From assembly GCA_947387485.1 (NCBI GenBank), contig CANDNT010000001.1, forward strand, positions 124,001 to 188,000: DNA of 64,000 nucleotides, read 5' to 3'. The notes under the pieces were generated by a model, which saw only the letters and a program-made list of their open reading frames with translations, searched no databases and had not been told where the DNA came from. Shown in pieces: positions 42,357 to 53,100 of this stretch. This DNA is from Aquimarina rhabdastrellae (lineage in GTDB: Bacteria; Bacteroidota; Bacteroidia; Flavobacteriales; Flavobacteriaceae). The translations under genes and the position numbers were made by a program. The number at the start of each line of letters is the position of its first letter. Position 1 is the first letter of the stretch.

Positions 42357-44003
42357 TTATTGAACTTTAACTTCAGCTTTTTGAAGATTTTCTTTATATG
42401 ATTCTAGTGCATTATGGTTTAGTTTTTGGGCTAAAGCAACAGCTTTTGTATAACACTTTACTGCATTTTTATAATCTTGGTAGACTAGATATGCTTCTCC
42501 CAAACTATCCCAAGCATTAGGTGAATTAGGATGTTTTAGGGTATTTTCTTTAAAGAAATCCAATGCATATGCTGGTGTATTGGAATGTAAAAAGTCATAC
42601 CCAAATTGATTTAAAGTATTCTCACTAGGGTAATACGAACTAAAAAACACCTTCTTTAAACTATCTGCCACCCTTGTTTTACCAGCTTCTAGATGAATTT
42701 TCATCACACCACGCATCGTACTATTGGATGGATTTACTTTATATCCACTATATGTTGATAAGCGTTTAAAGTAATCTTGTAATGCATTCATCCCTCCTGC
42801 TTTTACAAAGGTTTCATACGAACTTCTATTAGGATAACCTTGTAATTTATAGACATCTTTAAGTCCGTTTGCTCTTAGGTATATTTGATGGAGTATTTCT
42901 TCGGCTTTTAAATTGCTTCTATTGGCCAGATAAATAATCGTTGTATCATCATCATACATTGCTACAAAAGCGCTATTTCCTGCCAAAGCACCACCATGTC
43001 CATACAATCGTACTTCAGTATTTTTTTCTATAATATCATCCCAATTTCTAACCCATCCATAGCAATACCCATGTTTATTGGGCGTCAGCATTTTTTTGGT
43101 CATTGCAGGAGATAATAGTTTATGTGATTTAACCGCCTCTGTCCATATCCATAAATCTCTTACGGTTGAATACATTCCACCAGCTGCATAGGCTGTAGAT
43201 TGATCTCTAAAAGGTGCTTCGGTTAATTTTCCTCCATGTTTTGCAGTCCACCATTCCCAACCATAAACTTCGTTATAACGGTATCCTTTTGCTAAATTTT
43301 TAGCTACATAAGCATTACTGCCAAAACCTGTATTTTGTAATCCAAGCGGAATTACAATCTGTTCTTTTAATAGCTTAGCAAAGGTTTTCCCTGAAACTTC
43401 TTCTAAAATTGCTCCCAGTATATCATAGCCAAAACTACTGTAATGGTATCGTGTTCCAGGTTGATCGACTAAGTGCGTTTTTCCTATCAGTTGTACTAAC
43501 TCTTTAGGCGTATATATTGTATTTCCAAAATCTTTTAAAGCGACTCCTATTCTTGGTAATGCATCATAATGTGGTAAACCCGAAGTATGTGCTAACAATT
43601 GATGGATGGTGATATGATTTCCCTTTTTCTCAGGTAAATATGGTAGGTATTTTGCTATGGTATCTTCTAATTTTAATTGCCCTTTTTCGACCATTTGCAT
43701 AACGAGCATTGCAGTGAATTGTTTGGTCACCGATCCTATTCCAAATTGAGTATCTATGGTATTAGGTGTTTGGGTGCTGCTGTCTGCTTCTCCATAAGCG
43801 CCTTCAAAAATAATCTCTCCTTTTTTGGCAACTAATACCGTACCGCTAAACGGACTCCTGATCATTATTTTTAATCCAGGATCTTCATAGCTTTCCATTA
43901 AATCGGCTATGGTTTTGGGTGCAGGTTTAAAGATATTATATCCTACCCAAAGCACTACAATTGTAAGAAAGGCTACACTAATTTTTAAACTTTTTTTCCT
44001 CAT
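42357..44003 (-). CDS. Serine hydrolase (beta-lactamase fold) with TPR tail
   Basis: The protein has 548 residues from the ATG at 44003; a TTG 36 bases upstream is in frame but would give a poorer signal. An N-terminal membrane anchor or signal (ISVAFLTIVVLWVGYNIF) precedes a class C beta-lactamase-like domain. That domain has an intact SxxK (GIGSVTKQFTA, S91 and K94), YxN (YHYSSFGYDILG, where S replaces N), and a GHGGALAGNSAFVAMY third motif. The C-terminus has TPR-like helices (NAWDSLGEAYLVYQDYKNAVKCYTKAVALA). It should cleave a peptide or ester outside the cytoplasm. It is the catalytic counterpart of the degenerate paralogue at 26645. Confidence 0.85.
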   Translation of the reverse strand: MRKKSLKISVAFLTIVVLWVGYNIFKPAPKTIADLMESYEDPGLKIMIRSPFSGTVLVAKKGEIIFEGAYGEADSSTQTPNTIDTQFGIGSVTKQFTAMLVMQMVEKGQLKLEDTIAKYLPYLPEKKGNHITIHQLLAHTSGLPHYDALPRIGVALKDFGNTIYTPKELVQLIGKTHLVDQPGTRYHYSSFGYDILGAILEEVSGKTFAKLLKEQIVIPLGLQNTGFGSNAYVAKNLAKGYRYNEVYGWEWWTAKHGGKLTEAPFRDQSTAYAAGGMYSTVRDLWIWTEAVKSHKLLSPAMTKKMLTPNKHGYCYGWVRNWDDIIEKNTEVRLYGHGGALAGNSAFVAMYDDDTTIIYLANRSNLKAEEILHQIYLRANGLKDVYKLQGYPNRSSYETFVKAGGMNALQDYFKRLSTYSGYKVNPSNSTMRGVMKIHLEAGKTRVADSLKKVFFSSYYPSENTLNQFGYDFLHSNTPAYALDFFKENTLKHPNSPNAWDSLGEAYLVYQDYKNAVKCYTKAVALAQKLNHNALESYKENLQKAEVKVQ

Positions 44004-44071
44004 GTTTGGTGTTTGTTCTTTTAAAAAATGAGCACCCAAATCTAGAAGGAAATCGTATTGTTTATCACTTC

Positions 44072-44081
44072 AAACCTATAG
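44072..44081. promoter_or_regulatory. AAACCTATAG motif upstream of the serine hydrolase-TPR gene
   Basis: This is the same 10-mer as at 30464-30473, here about 70 bases upstream of the ATG at 44003 and on the opposite strand relative to the gene. It is listed as a candidate LytTR-linked element only. Confidence 0.3.
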
Positions 44082-44101
44082 CATTCTTACTGCATTTATA
44101 T

Positions 44102-44116
44102 GTCATTTAAAATGAC
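44102..44116. promoter_or_regulatory. 15-bp perfect odd palindrome between serine hydrolase and XRE genes
   Basis: GTCATTT-A-AAATGAC lies 99 bases upstream of the serine hydrolase start and 35 bases past the end of the XRE gene. It could be a binding site for the regulator encoded next door, but it has not been matched to a second copy. Confidence 0.35.
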
Positions 44117-44150
44117 TCAACTGAAATACAATGCATTACAAAAAAAGTGA

Positions 44151-44744
44151 TTAAAATAAGTTAGGAATAAAAGACAAGGTGTTTTTGTCTTTTTGGTTAA
44201 GCTGAAAAGTGGTTTGTATAATGATAACTATATTGCTTAACACTGCTAAAAAGTAAAAAATAAAACTAAAATACAATCCTTCTCCTGCTTTACCTATGAT
44301 GAGGTTGGCAACAAAAAGAGTGATCCCCATTCCTATAATGGTGATCAGACTCCAGAGCAATTGAAAGCTAAACATTCTACCTACTATGGTATCTTTAAAC
44401 GAAAGTTTTTTATCGCTTTTGCAACATACTATAGGTAGTATCAAATTAACCAAAGGCACAAAAAACAAACTTAAAATAACCAGATTTAATCTTTTTAAAG
44501 CTGTAAAATGAATAGTATCCTCTTCTTGCGGACTTGATTCTGTGGTTAAGAGTGTAACGGGTAACGCCAAAGTCTCTGCCAAAATATGCAAGGTATATGC
44601 TCGTGGTTTTACAGCACCTTTTTCTATACGTTGTATGGTACTTAAAGACACCTTGGCTTTCTCAGCTAGCAACTCCTGAGACCATCCTAATTGTTTACGG
44701 GTAGTACTTATAGTTGTTGCTAGATTTGATTTTTGGTCTTGCAT
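44151..44744 (-). CDS. XRE-type HTH regulator with membrane domain
   Basis: The protein has 197 residues. The N-terminal HTH (about 8-62: LATTISTTRKQLGWSQELLAEKAKVSLSTIQRIEKGAVKPRAYTLHILAETLAL) is followed by four membrane helices (about 85-185), as in HTH-DUF4870 proteins. It would bind DNA from the membrane. It lies 65 bases after the Gabija-like helicase gene, on the same strand, with its own inverted-repeat operator over the start. It may belong to the defence locus or stand apart. Confidence 0.82.
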   Translation of the reverse strand: MQDQKSNLATTISTTRKQLGWSQELLAEKAKVSLSTIQRIEKGAVKPRAYTLHILAETLALPVTLLTTESSPQEEDTIHFTALKRLNLVILSLFFVPLVNLILPIVCCKSDKKLSFKDTIVGRMFSFQLLWSLITIIGMGITLFVANLIIGKAGEGLYFSFIFYFLAVLSNIVIIIQTTFQLNQKDKNTLSFIPNLF

Positions 44745-44777
44745 AAAGATGGTTTAGACTTGAATTGTTTATGCAAG
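44738..44777. promoter_or_regulatory. Inverted repeat over the XRE gene start
   Basis: CTTGCATAAA (44738-44747) and its exact complement TTTATGCAAG (44768-44777) lie 20 bases apart, 30 bases centre to centre. They cover the start codon and the presumed promoter of the XRE gene. This spacing of about three helical turns fits two dimers or a looped complex, so autoregulation is likely. Confidence 0.55.
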
Positions 44778-44809
44778 ATATTATAATTTTTATTTTTTAA
44801 TTTAAATAG

Positions 44810-46735
44810 TTAAAGAGATATTATATTCTCTTCGCCGAACCAATCTTTTGCTTTATCAATTACTGTAGCACTTGGTGAATTATAATAAATAGTCAGTTTT
44901 TCTTTTGCTCTTGTGCAACAGACATAAAATATCTTTCGAGTCCTTTCTAATACTGAAGCATTACCAGAATCTAAAAATAGATTTTGGAAATTATACTTGT
45001 TCCAATTTCCATTATCAAGAATAACTAAAACATTTTCGAATTCAGCTCCTTTTGTTTTATGCTGAGTTGAAAAAGGTGTTTTTCCCTCTAAATATTCAAA
45101 TAGGTTTTGAAATTCACTAAACTTAATATCTTTTATACGATTATATAAATAGTCGTTTTTGTCTATAAATGAATTTAATTTGTCATCAATTAAGCAAATT
45201 TCCTTTTCGTTAGCTTCGTTAATCACTTCTTCTATTGTTTTATTATCTGTATTAACAAGGCTTTCAATTTTTTCTTTTAATGCTATCTTGTTCGCTATAC
45301 TTGTTACTTGAAAACGATAATCAGTTGCTCTTAAAAATTCATTATACTTTTTATTCTGATATAAGGAAATGTTAAGTTGAATTTTGAACAAGTGCTTTAT
45401 AAGCTCATCTCTTTTTGAACCTTTTTTATTTTCATCATCTTCATCTTGCTTCTTATCGTCAATTAAAGCCTCCTTACTTAAATATATGTTTCTTACTTCA
45501 GAAAAGGGTTTATCCTTTAGTTCATTAAATAATGAAGCTTTTTCCGAATCTGCCAATAAGATGTCTTTCTTAAGTTCTCTTTGTCTATTCTTTAATTGAA
45601 ACTTGTTGACTACCGATTCAAAAGTATCAGTTTCGTTAATTTCAATTTCAGGACGATTTTTTTCTTTATTTTCTTTTATTTTTTTTAGAATATCAGATTT
45701 CAAAGCAATCACTGGATCTGAATCATATACATCCATTAAAGCCTTGAAACCAGCTTTATCTGCAATTAAATTATGAGTTAAATTAAGTTCTTTTGTTTTT
45801 TTAGAATTACCAAAATCCCAACCTAAGTGTTTTTTAACTTTTTCAATATCATTATCATAGGAATATAAAAATTTAACCTCTCCCATTTTTAAATTTCCAT
45901 CTCCATCCATATTTGGAGCATTAGAATCATCTGATGCTGTCTGAGCAAAATCATCTGTTCTTAATCGATTTGCTAAATCAATTATTAATTTAGGGTTTCT
46001 TCTGTTTTGTTCTTTTTTTACCTCTTTCACCTTTCCTTCTTCATTTCCTTTATAATTATCTAGATTCCCTATACCATCATCATATATTGATTGCATAGCA
46101 TCACCAAAAAAGCCTATAATATTATTCTTCTTACTTAATTTAAAGTGATCTAAAAAGATTTCTACAACTAGCTTACTTGTATCTTGATATTCATCCACAA
46201 AAATGAATTTAAATTTATCCTTTAGTATATCACTAAGTTTAGGATAAGTTTTAAACATATGATTCGCTAGAATCAATATTTCATCATGAGATATAATACC
46301 TTCTGTTAATCTTAAATATTCTTTGTATTGTATTCCTTTTTTAAGGTTTTTAAAATAATCTGTAGGAACCTCAGTATCTGAAATTTTAATTCTTTTTACA
46401 TTAGTGTCATTAGATAAATCTATAAGGCTTTTTTTAAGTTCTTTTTGGAAATGTTTTATGTTATCCCATAAGAAATCGTGAATAGTAGTAACATTTAAAC
46501 TTTTATGATTAACTCTTTCTTCAATTTCTTTTACAGCAGCATTAGTATAGGTCATACAAGCTACTTTTGAAGTTGGATATTTTTCAATTACCTTTTTTAT
46601 AACTTGAACTAAAGTATATGTTTTTCCACTTCCTGCTCCACCACTTAACAAAAAATTATCTCCATTCTCTATATGTTTTAATATTTCTTGTAATTCATCC
46701 ACCTCTTGAGGATTTATTTTTATTCTTTCAACCAT
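44810..46735 (-). CDS. gajB: UvrD-like helicase of a Gabija-like defence pair
   Basis: The protein has 641 residues. I chose the ATG at 46735, preceded by AGAAGG, over an in-frame TTG at 46771. All superfamily 1 helicase motifs are visible: Walker A SGGAGSGKT (31-39), Ia MTYTNAAVKEIEERV, II VDEYQDTS (180-187), III GFFGDAMQSIYDDG, IV EQNRRNPKLI, V STQHKTKGAEFENV, VI VCCTRAKEKLTIYY. It overlaps the nuclease gene by 16 bases, so the two are translationally coupled. Known GajB proteins are about 500 residues; here the region between motifs IV and V carries a longer charged helical insert (about 250-490). It is probably activated by DNA ends and feeds the nuclease. Confidence 0.85.
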   Translation of the reverse strand: MVERIKINPQEVDELQEILKHIENGDNFLLSGGAGSGKTYTLVQVIKKVIEKYPTSKVACMTYTNAAVKEIEERVNHKSLNVTTIHDFLWDNIKHFQKELKKSLIDLSNDTNVKRIKISDTEVPTDYFKNLKKGIQYKEYLRLTEGIISHDEILILANHMFKTYPKLSDILKDKFKFIFVDEYQDTSKLVVEIFLDHFKLSKKNNIIGFFGDAMQSIYDDGIGNLDNYKGNEEGKVKEVKKEQNRRNPKLIIDLANRLRTDDFAQTASDDSNAPNMDGDGNLKMGEVKFLYSYDNDIEKVKKHLGWDFGNSKKTKELNLTHNLIADKAGFKALMDVYDSDPVIALKSDILKKIKENKEKNRPEIEINETDTFESVVNKFQLKNRQRELKKDILLADSEKASLFNELKDKPFSEVRNIYLSKEALIDDKKQDEDDENKKGSKRDELIKHLFKIQLNISLYQNKKYNEFLRATDYRFQVTSIANKIALKEKIESLVNTDNKTIEEVINEANEKEICLIDDKLNSFIDKNDYLYNRIKDIKFSEFQNLFEYLEGKTPFSTQHKTKGAEFENVLVILDNGNWNKYNFQNLFLDSGNASVLERTRKIFYVCCTRAKEKLTIYYNSPSATVIDKAKDWFGEENIISL

Positions 46736-48873
46736 AATAAACCTTCTTTTATATAATGTGGAATTTGCCAATTATTAAAATACTTTAATCCATCTGATGA
46801 GACTTTACTATTTAATAAAATTTCTATTGCAAATGGTGGCTTCTTTTCAATCCCTTTTTCTGCAAGAGTAAACTCATTGATTTCGTTATTTCCATATTTT
46901 CCCAACCATTTATTTGTTATAGATGGAAAATTATTTTCAAGAATGAAATCTCTATTTATTTTAAAAAAAGCATCTTCAAAACTTCTAGCATGATAATTAT
47001 CTTCTTCAGTTTGATAAACCAATAGTAATTTTCCTTTTCGATTTGAAACCCATTGCTTTTTTCTATTCTTTCTTAAAATTTTCCAATCAAAAGGGAGTTT
47101 TTTATAATAATCAATATTCTTATTATTGTTATGAAAAAAAATTAAAGAATTATTAGAAGTATAACTTGCATTAGAATCATTAGGAACACATTTAATACAT
47201 GTAGTTACATTATTTCCGTTTTTATATTTTTTGATAGTCTTTCCATCATTTTCTAATACATCTTTATCATAGTTACTATCGATATCTGTAATAATAAGGC
47301 ATTTACCTAAATCAATAAAATCAATAAATTTTTCGAATATTTGAGAATGTGCTCCAACTTCAACTATAGATATATTCTGAGATAAAAGCGGGTTTTCACT
47401 AAACTCTTGGTCTATCTTTTTCATAATAGCTGGTAAAAGGATTCTTTCTGTATCTCCTTCTATCAATATAGCCTTATCTGCAAAGAATAGTTCAGATCTA
47501 TTCAACGTTAAATATTGTTTTAAAAATCTATAATTCTCTTCTTGTCCATCAGTAGTATATTCAATTTCAAGGTCTTTTAAGTTTTTTGCAATTACACTAT
47601 TCTTCCCATTCTTCTTTAAATATTTAATATCATCAAAATTACTTTCAGCAACAATATGAGAAGAATGAGTCGTGATTACTGTTTGTAATTCCCTATCATC
47701 TCCATCCTCACGAACAATACCTTGATCAAGAATTGATTTTATATTTTTTATAAAAACATATTGCATTTGAGGATGTGTATGAGCTTCGGGTTCTTCTATA
47801 AAAAACAAATTAATATCCGATGGTCTTTCTAGTTTGCTTTTTTTGAATTCTTGAATCTTAATTTCGATTTCGAAAATCATACTAATTAGATTCATATATC
47901 CTAATCCATTATTATATTCAGGCAAAGTAGTATCGTTATGTTTATACATTACTGTTGTATTACCTGATAATAACTCTCTATGTTGTAAAGAAGATTCTAT
48001 TTTAATTGTAGAATCGTCACTTTTTATACCTCCAAATTTCTTTACCTTTTCAACAACATTTTCAAACAAAGATTTATAAATAGTTGATAGAGTATAATCT
48101 GTTGATATTAACTCATCTTTAAACTTTTCTATTTGTTCATTTTGTTCATCTGTTTTTTCTGTTTGATTATATATTTCAGATGTCTGTGTAGATAAGGTTT
48201 TATCATTTTCTTTATTGGTAACACTTCTTTTGGCACTAATAAACTTAAAGTTGATAATTTCTTTTGTAGAAATTTTTTCTGAATCTAAATCGATATAAAC
48301 ATCATCATTTTCTTTATCATGAGTTTTATCGTATTCAATAGATTTTCGATTAGACTTGAAAAAATCTGCCTGATATATTTTTAAGAAATCATAAGTATTT
48401 CTTTTTCTATAATTTTCATTCTCAGATTTTTTACTAGCTTCTTTTACTAGAAATTCGGAATACTTCTCTTTAATGCTTTCAAGATTGCTGTATGTTAAAT
48501 GGTATTCGTATCCAAGTATAATTTTATTGTTTTCAGGGTCTAAATCCATCATTACTCTACTAATATTAGTTAAGTTATCATTCTCATCATATTCAATGAA
48601 AAGTTTAAGTTTTATTCCTAATGGCTTATAATCTGATTCTAATGGTATATCTCCTTCTATTAGTTCTTTTAAGTCTTTTTTAAAATCTATATTAAAATCA
48701 TCAAAAGAAAATCTTTTTTTATCTGATCCATTTAAAAAACTATTAATTACAGTTAATAAAGAAGTTTTCCCTACATTATTTTTTCCTATGACCAAAGACA
48801 TTACTTCTTCTAAATCAATTGAAAAATTCTTTAGAAGTCTATAGTTTTCAATTTTAATTTTCTTTATTCTCAT
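46720..48873 (-). CDS. gajA: OLD-family ATP-dependent nuclease of a Gabija-like defence pair
   Basis: The protein has 717 residues. The ABC-type ATPase domain has Walker A GKNNVGKTS (30-38), Walker B NLFFIEEPEAH (355-365) and an H-loop TTHSSH (401-406). The TOPRIM nuclease domain follows: E472 in AILIEGDTERILLP, VEVGA, and the DxD pair D530/D532 in LIITDIDSN. An OLD nuclease next to a UvrD-like helicase is the class 2 OLD arrangement that includes Gabija anti-phage systems. GajA is about 580 residues in the type system, so this one is larger, mostly in a 150-residue lysine/glutamate-rich segment (about 135-290). Confidence 0.87.
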   Translation of the reverse strand: MRIKKIKIENYRLLKNFSIDLEEVMSLVIGKNNVGKTSLLTVINSFLNGSDKKRFSFDDFNIDFKKDLKELIEGDIPLESDYKPLGIKLKLFIEYDENDNLTNISRVMMDLDPENNKIILGYEYHLTYSNLESIKEKYSEFLVKEASKKSENENYRKRNTYDFLKIYQADFFKSNRKSIEYDKTHDKENDDVYIDLDSEKISTKEIINFKFISAKRSVTNKENDKTLSTQTSEIYNQTEKTDEQNEQIEKFKDELISTDYTLSTIYKSLFENVVEKVKKFGGIKSDDSTIKIESSLQHRELLSGNTTVMYKHNDTTLPEYNNGLGYMNLISMIFEIEIKIQEFKKSKLERPSDINLFFIEEPEAHTHPQMQYVFIKNIKSILDQGIVREDGDDRELQTVITTHSSHIVAESNFDDIKYLKKNGKNSVIAKNLKDLEIEYTTDGQEENYRFLKQYLTLNRSELFFADKAILIEGDTERILLPAIMKKIDQEFSENPLLSQNISIVEVGAHSQIFEKFIDFIDLGKCLIITDIDSNYDKDVLENDGKTIKKYKNGNNVTTCIKCVPNDSNASYTSNNSLIFFHNNNKNIDYYKKLPFDWKILRKNRKKQWVSNRKGKLLLVYQTEEDNYHARSFEDAFFKINRDFILENNFPSITNKWLGKYGNNEINEFTLAEKGIEKKPPFAIEILLNSKVSSDGLKYFNNWQIPHYIKEGLLWLKE

Positions 48874-49293
48874 CTGTAAATATTTTCATGCATATCGAAA
48901 GCACATTCATATTAATTCAAAATAAACACACACGTCTATAATTTGTTTTTGGATATTCATGATGTAATTATTCTGATCAAGCTTGACGCTTTTCTCAAAA
49001 ATAATTGACTGGTATAAAAGAATTTTACGGTTTCCCGTAAAAGCAAAAAAATAATGCGAATTAGAGTGTATAAATCACCTTATTAAACATCTCCTTTTTG
49101 TATTTCTCCTCTTACTAATTCTTCAAATTATAGCTCTTTTTTTATAAAATTTTATTTGATCCCCTTTAGCTGATTATAGCTAGGATTGTCTTATAAATTG
49201 ATTCTAAAAACGTTACGTTATTTTCGGTTTTGTAGAGTTAGACTTGTAACAAAATCTAATTTTTGAGCGTCTAACGTAAAAAATGTGTGCGAA
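48874..49293. promoter_or_regulatory. Divergent promoter region between gajA and the ABC transporter operon
   Basis: These 420 bases hold no credible gene. They must contain the promoters of both divergent units, but I see no clear -7/-33 pair. A perfect 8-bp hairpin with a 4-nt loop (TTTTACGG-TTTC-CCGTAAAA, 49023-49042) stands about 250 bases upstream of the ABC gene and could be an operator or mark the end of an unseen transcript. Confidence 0.4.
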
Positions 49294-50178
49294 ATGAATA
49301 AACTTAGTATTAAAAATTTATCAAAAACCTATCCTAACGGAGTAAAAGCTCTTGATAATATCAATATCGAAATCGAAAACGGAATGTTTGGACTTTTAGG
49401 ACCTAACGGTGCTGGAAAATCATCATTAATGAGAACCTTGTCTACACTACAAGATGCTGATCAGGGTTCGGTAACCTTAAATGATATCGATGTTTTTGAG
49501 AACCCTAAAGAATTAAGAAAACACTTAGGGTATCTTCCTCAAGAATTTGGTGTATATCCTAGAATCACTGCCAAACAATTACTGGATCATATAGCCATTC
49601 TTAAAGGGATTAATAATGCCAAAGAAAGAAAAGATATCGTCAACTACTTATTAGATAAAGTAAACTTATATGATAAGAGAAACAAAAGTATCAAAGGTTT
49701 TTCTGGTGGTATGAAACAACGTGTAGGTATTGCTCAAGCGCTAATTGGGAATCCTAAATTGATTATCGTTGATGAACCTACAGCAGGTTTAGACCCAAGC
49801 GAAAGAAATCGTTTTTATAACCTATTGTCTGAAGTAGGAAAAGAAGTTATCGTGATTTTATCTACTCATATCGTTGATGATGTAAGAGAATTATGTACCA
49901 ATATGGCTATTATGAATTCTGGGCAAATCGTTTATCAAGGTGCTCCGCAAAACGCTATAGACGAATTAGAAGGAAAAGTTTATCAAAAAGCAGTAACACA
50001 TGACGAATTAGAAACTTATGCAAATAACTACGCTATTATATCAAATAGAATGATTGGGGGAACTCCTTTTATTCATGTTCTTAGTGAAACCAATCCCGAA
50101 AATGGTTTTGAGTTGGTTAAACCTAACTTAGAGGATGTATTCTTCTCAAAAATCAACACTACAAACAGTTTAGTCTAA
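49294..50178 (+). CDS. ABC transporter ATP-binding protein
   Basis: The protein has 294 residues from the ATG at 49294 (MNKLSIKNLSKTYPNG); a GTG nine bases upstream is in frame. It has Walker A GLLGPNGAGKSS, Q-loop LPQEFGVYPRITA, signature FSGGMKQR, Walker B LIIVDEPTAGLDP and H-loop STHIVDD. It starts an operon with the permease-peptidase gene 16 bases later. The transporter probably exports a peptide or antibiotic-like compound (inference from the fused peptidase). Confidence 0.92.
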   Translation: MNKLSIKNLSKTYPNGVKALDNINIEIENGMFGLLGPNGAGKSSLMRTLSTLQDADQGSVTLNDIDVFENPKELRKHLGYLPQEFGVYPRITAKQLLDHIAILKGINNAKERKDIVNYLLDKVNLYDKRNKSIKGFSGGMKQRVGIAQALIGNPKLIIVDEPTAGLDPSERNRFYNLLSEVGKEVIVILSTHIVDDVRELCTNMAIMNSGQIVYQGAPQNAIDELEGKVYQKAVTHDELETYANNYAIISNRMIGGTPFIHVLSETNPENGFELVKPNLEDVFFSKINTTNSLV

Positions 50179-50194
50179 CCTTATTTGATATTTT

Positions 50195-53100
50195 ATGTTT
50201 ACTAATTTTTTTCTATCAGAATTAAAATATGCACTTAAGCAACCCATGGTGTATATCTTTTTTACACTGATTGCGCTATTGTCTTTCGGTGCTGTGGCAA
50301 GTGATAGTATTACCATAGGAGGCGCTATAGGGAACGTCTATAAAAACTCTCCTCATGTTATTACCATATTCACTGTTTCTTTAACTATTTTTGGGTTAGT
50401 CATTGCTACTGCGTTCTATAATAATGCTGCTTTAAGGGATTATAATAATCATTTTAACGAAATCTTATTTAGTACTCCTTTAAGTAAGTTCGGTTATTTC
50501 TTCGGAAGGTTTTTTGGCGCTTTACTACTCTCCACGATTCCTTTACTAGGTATTTATTTTGGGGTCTTTATGGGGACTATTTTAGCACCTGCATTAGGCT
50601 GGGTAAGTGCCGATCGTTTTGGTGATTTCTATCTAGAAACCATAGTCAATAATTATTTTATCTTCATTTTACCTAATATGTTTTTTGCAGGTAGTGTCAT
50701 CTTTGCTATGGCTAATAAATGGAGAAGTACTACGATTTCGTTTTTAGGGGCATTGCTTATCATTGTAGGTTATATCATTTCTGGAACTTTATTATCAGAT
50801 ATTGATAGCGAAACTACAGCTGCTTTAATTGATACCTTTGGTATTAGAACGTATTCTTTGCATGCAAAATATTTTACACCTATTGAGAAAAACACCTTAA
50901 GTCCTACTTTTTCTGGTTTGATTTTATTAAACCGTGTAATCTGGATTGCTGTAGGTTTGGTTATTCTTCTTCTTTCTTATTTCAGTTTTTCATTTAAGGA
51001 ACGAAATAAAAAGGTTAAAAAGCAAAAAGAAAAGGATCAAAAAGCTACACAGGTATTTGAATTGCCTCAATTGACTCTTTCCTATTCAAAAAAAGGAGAT
51101 TGGAATCAGTTTAAAAGCTTTTTTGTAATCAACTTTATCAATATTATCAAAAGTGTAACCTTTAGGATCATCTTCTTTTTTAGTGCTATTATATTAATCT
51201 CTAATCTAACCAATAGGTTTGAGTATTACGGATTACAAACCTATCCTCTTACCTATAAAATCATTGATGCTATAAGTGGTTCTTCTACTATCTTTGCTAT
51301 TATCATCGTTATCTTTTTTAGTGGTGAAATCATCTGGAGAGATCGTGATAACAAAATAAACGAAGTAATCGATGCTACGCCTCATGCTTCTCTTATTTCT
51401 ATTGTAGCTAAGAGTTTATCTTTGATCAGCGTGGTTACGATATTACATATCTTCTTTGTCTTTTGCGGAATTCTATATCAGTTACTTAATGGGTTTACCG
51501 CTATTGAGATGAGTCAATATTTCTTAAGCTTTATCTATGAGAATTTAACCACCTATATCTTTTGGAGTATTTTTTCGATTACCATTCAGGTGATTCTTAA
51601 TAACAAATACATTGGGTATACCATAACCATCATACTGTTACTGGTGTCGGATATGATACTTTCTGCTTTTGATATAGAAACCTATATGTTGTATATGGGT
51701 GCTATTCCTAATGTTACATATTCAGATATGAATACTTTTGGTCCAGCTACAGAAGGAGTTATTTGGTTTAGTCTATACTGGGGATTCATCGCGCTTATTT
51801 GCCTGTTTATCGCTGGTTCTTTATGGAGCAGAGGGACTACACGTTCTCTAAAAGACAGAATTTTATCGTCTAAAAAGCAATTACCTAAGTACTATCGTTT
51901 TCTTATGATGGGAGTTGTTACCTGCTGGGTAGGTATCGCTGGTTATGTGTATTACAATACACAAATACTGAATGAATATCTTACATCGGATCAAGTTGAA
52001 CTACTTTCTGCCGATTATGAAAAGAAGTATAAAAAATACGAAAACAGTCCACTACCTAAAATCGCAAAGGTAAAATACGCTATTGATATTTTTCCTCACC
52101 AAAGAGATGTAAAGGTTAAGGCTGATATGACATTGGTAAACGAAACAAAGACAGCTATTGATTCTATACATTATACTATAGATTCGGATTGGAATCCAAA
52201 GATTACTATTCCTAATGCCCAATTGGTATTAGACGATACAGAATTTAATTATCGTATTTATAAATTGGCTACACCGCTTCAACCTGGAGAACAATTAGCT
52301 ATTACAATCCAAACGGAATATATCACTCAAGGGTTCGAAAATCAAGTTAGCAATACGAACATTGTTAAAAACGGAACCTTTTTAAATAACTTTCAAATAT
52401 TACCTTCTTTAGGATATCGTTCTAATCTTGAACTTACCGATAAGAATACACGTAAAAAATATGATTTAGCACCTAAGGATAGATTGCCTAAGTTGACTGC
52501 TAACTGTACAGATCAATGTATGCAGAATTATTTATCAAACGGTACGGCTGATTATATCGATGTAGAAACTATTATTTCTACAGCTAACGATCAAATAGCT
52601 ATTGCTCCAGGTTCTAAAATCAAGGAATGGAAGGAGAACGATAGAAAGTATTATCACTACAAAGTAGATCATATTTCTCAAAACTTCTATTCGTTTATGT
52701 CTGCTGCTTATCAAGTAAAATCTCGTAAGTGGAATGGTGTTGATATCGAAGTGTATTATGATGAAAAACATCCTCAAAATATTGATATGATGCTGGATGC
52801 TACGCAGCGATCTTTGGCGTATTATAGCGAAAACTTTGGCCCTTATATGCACAAACAATGTCGCATTATAGAGTTTCCTAGATATGCAACATTTGCGCAA
52901 GCATTCCCTGGTACAATGCCATACTCTGAAGGTTTTGGTTTTATCATTAATCTTGAAGATGAAAACGAAAACAACGTTATCGATGCTGTAATCTCACATG
53001 AAATGGCGCATCAATGGTGGGCACATCAAGTAGTAGGGGCTACAATGCAAGGATCTACTATGCTTAGTGAGAGTTTTTCTGAATACTCTTCTTTAATGAC

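Noticed and set aside
44810..46771. Start of the helicase gene at the TTG at 46771
   Set aside because: The ATG at 46735 has a good AGAAGG upstream and begins the conserved region; the longer form would overlap the nuclease gene by 52 bases.
44810..48873. PARIS or a retron as the identity of the AAA nuclease locus
   Set aside because: The nuclease has a fused TOPRIM domain and the partner has all UvrD-type helicase motifs, which fits class 2 OLD/Gabija; no reverse transcriptase or ncRNA is present.
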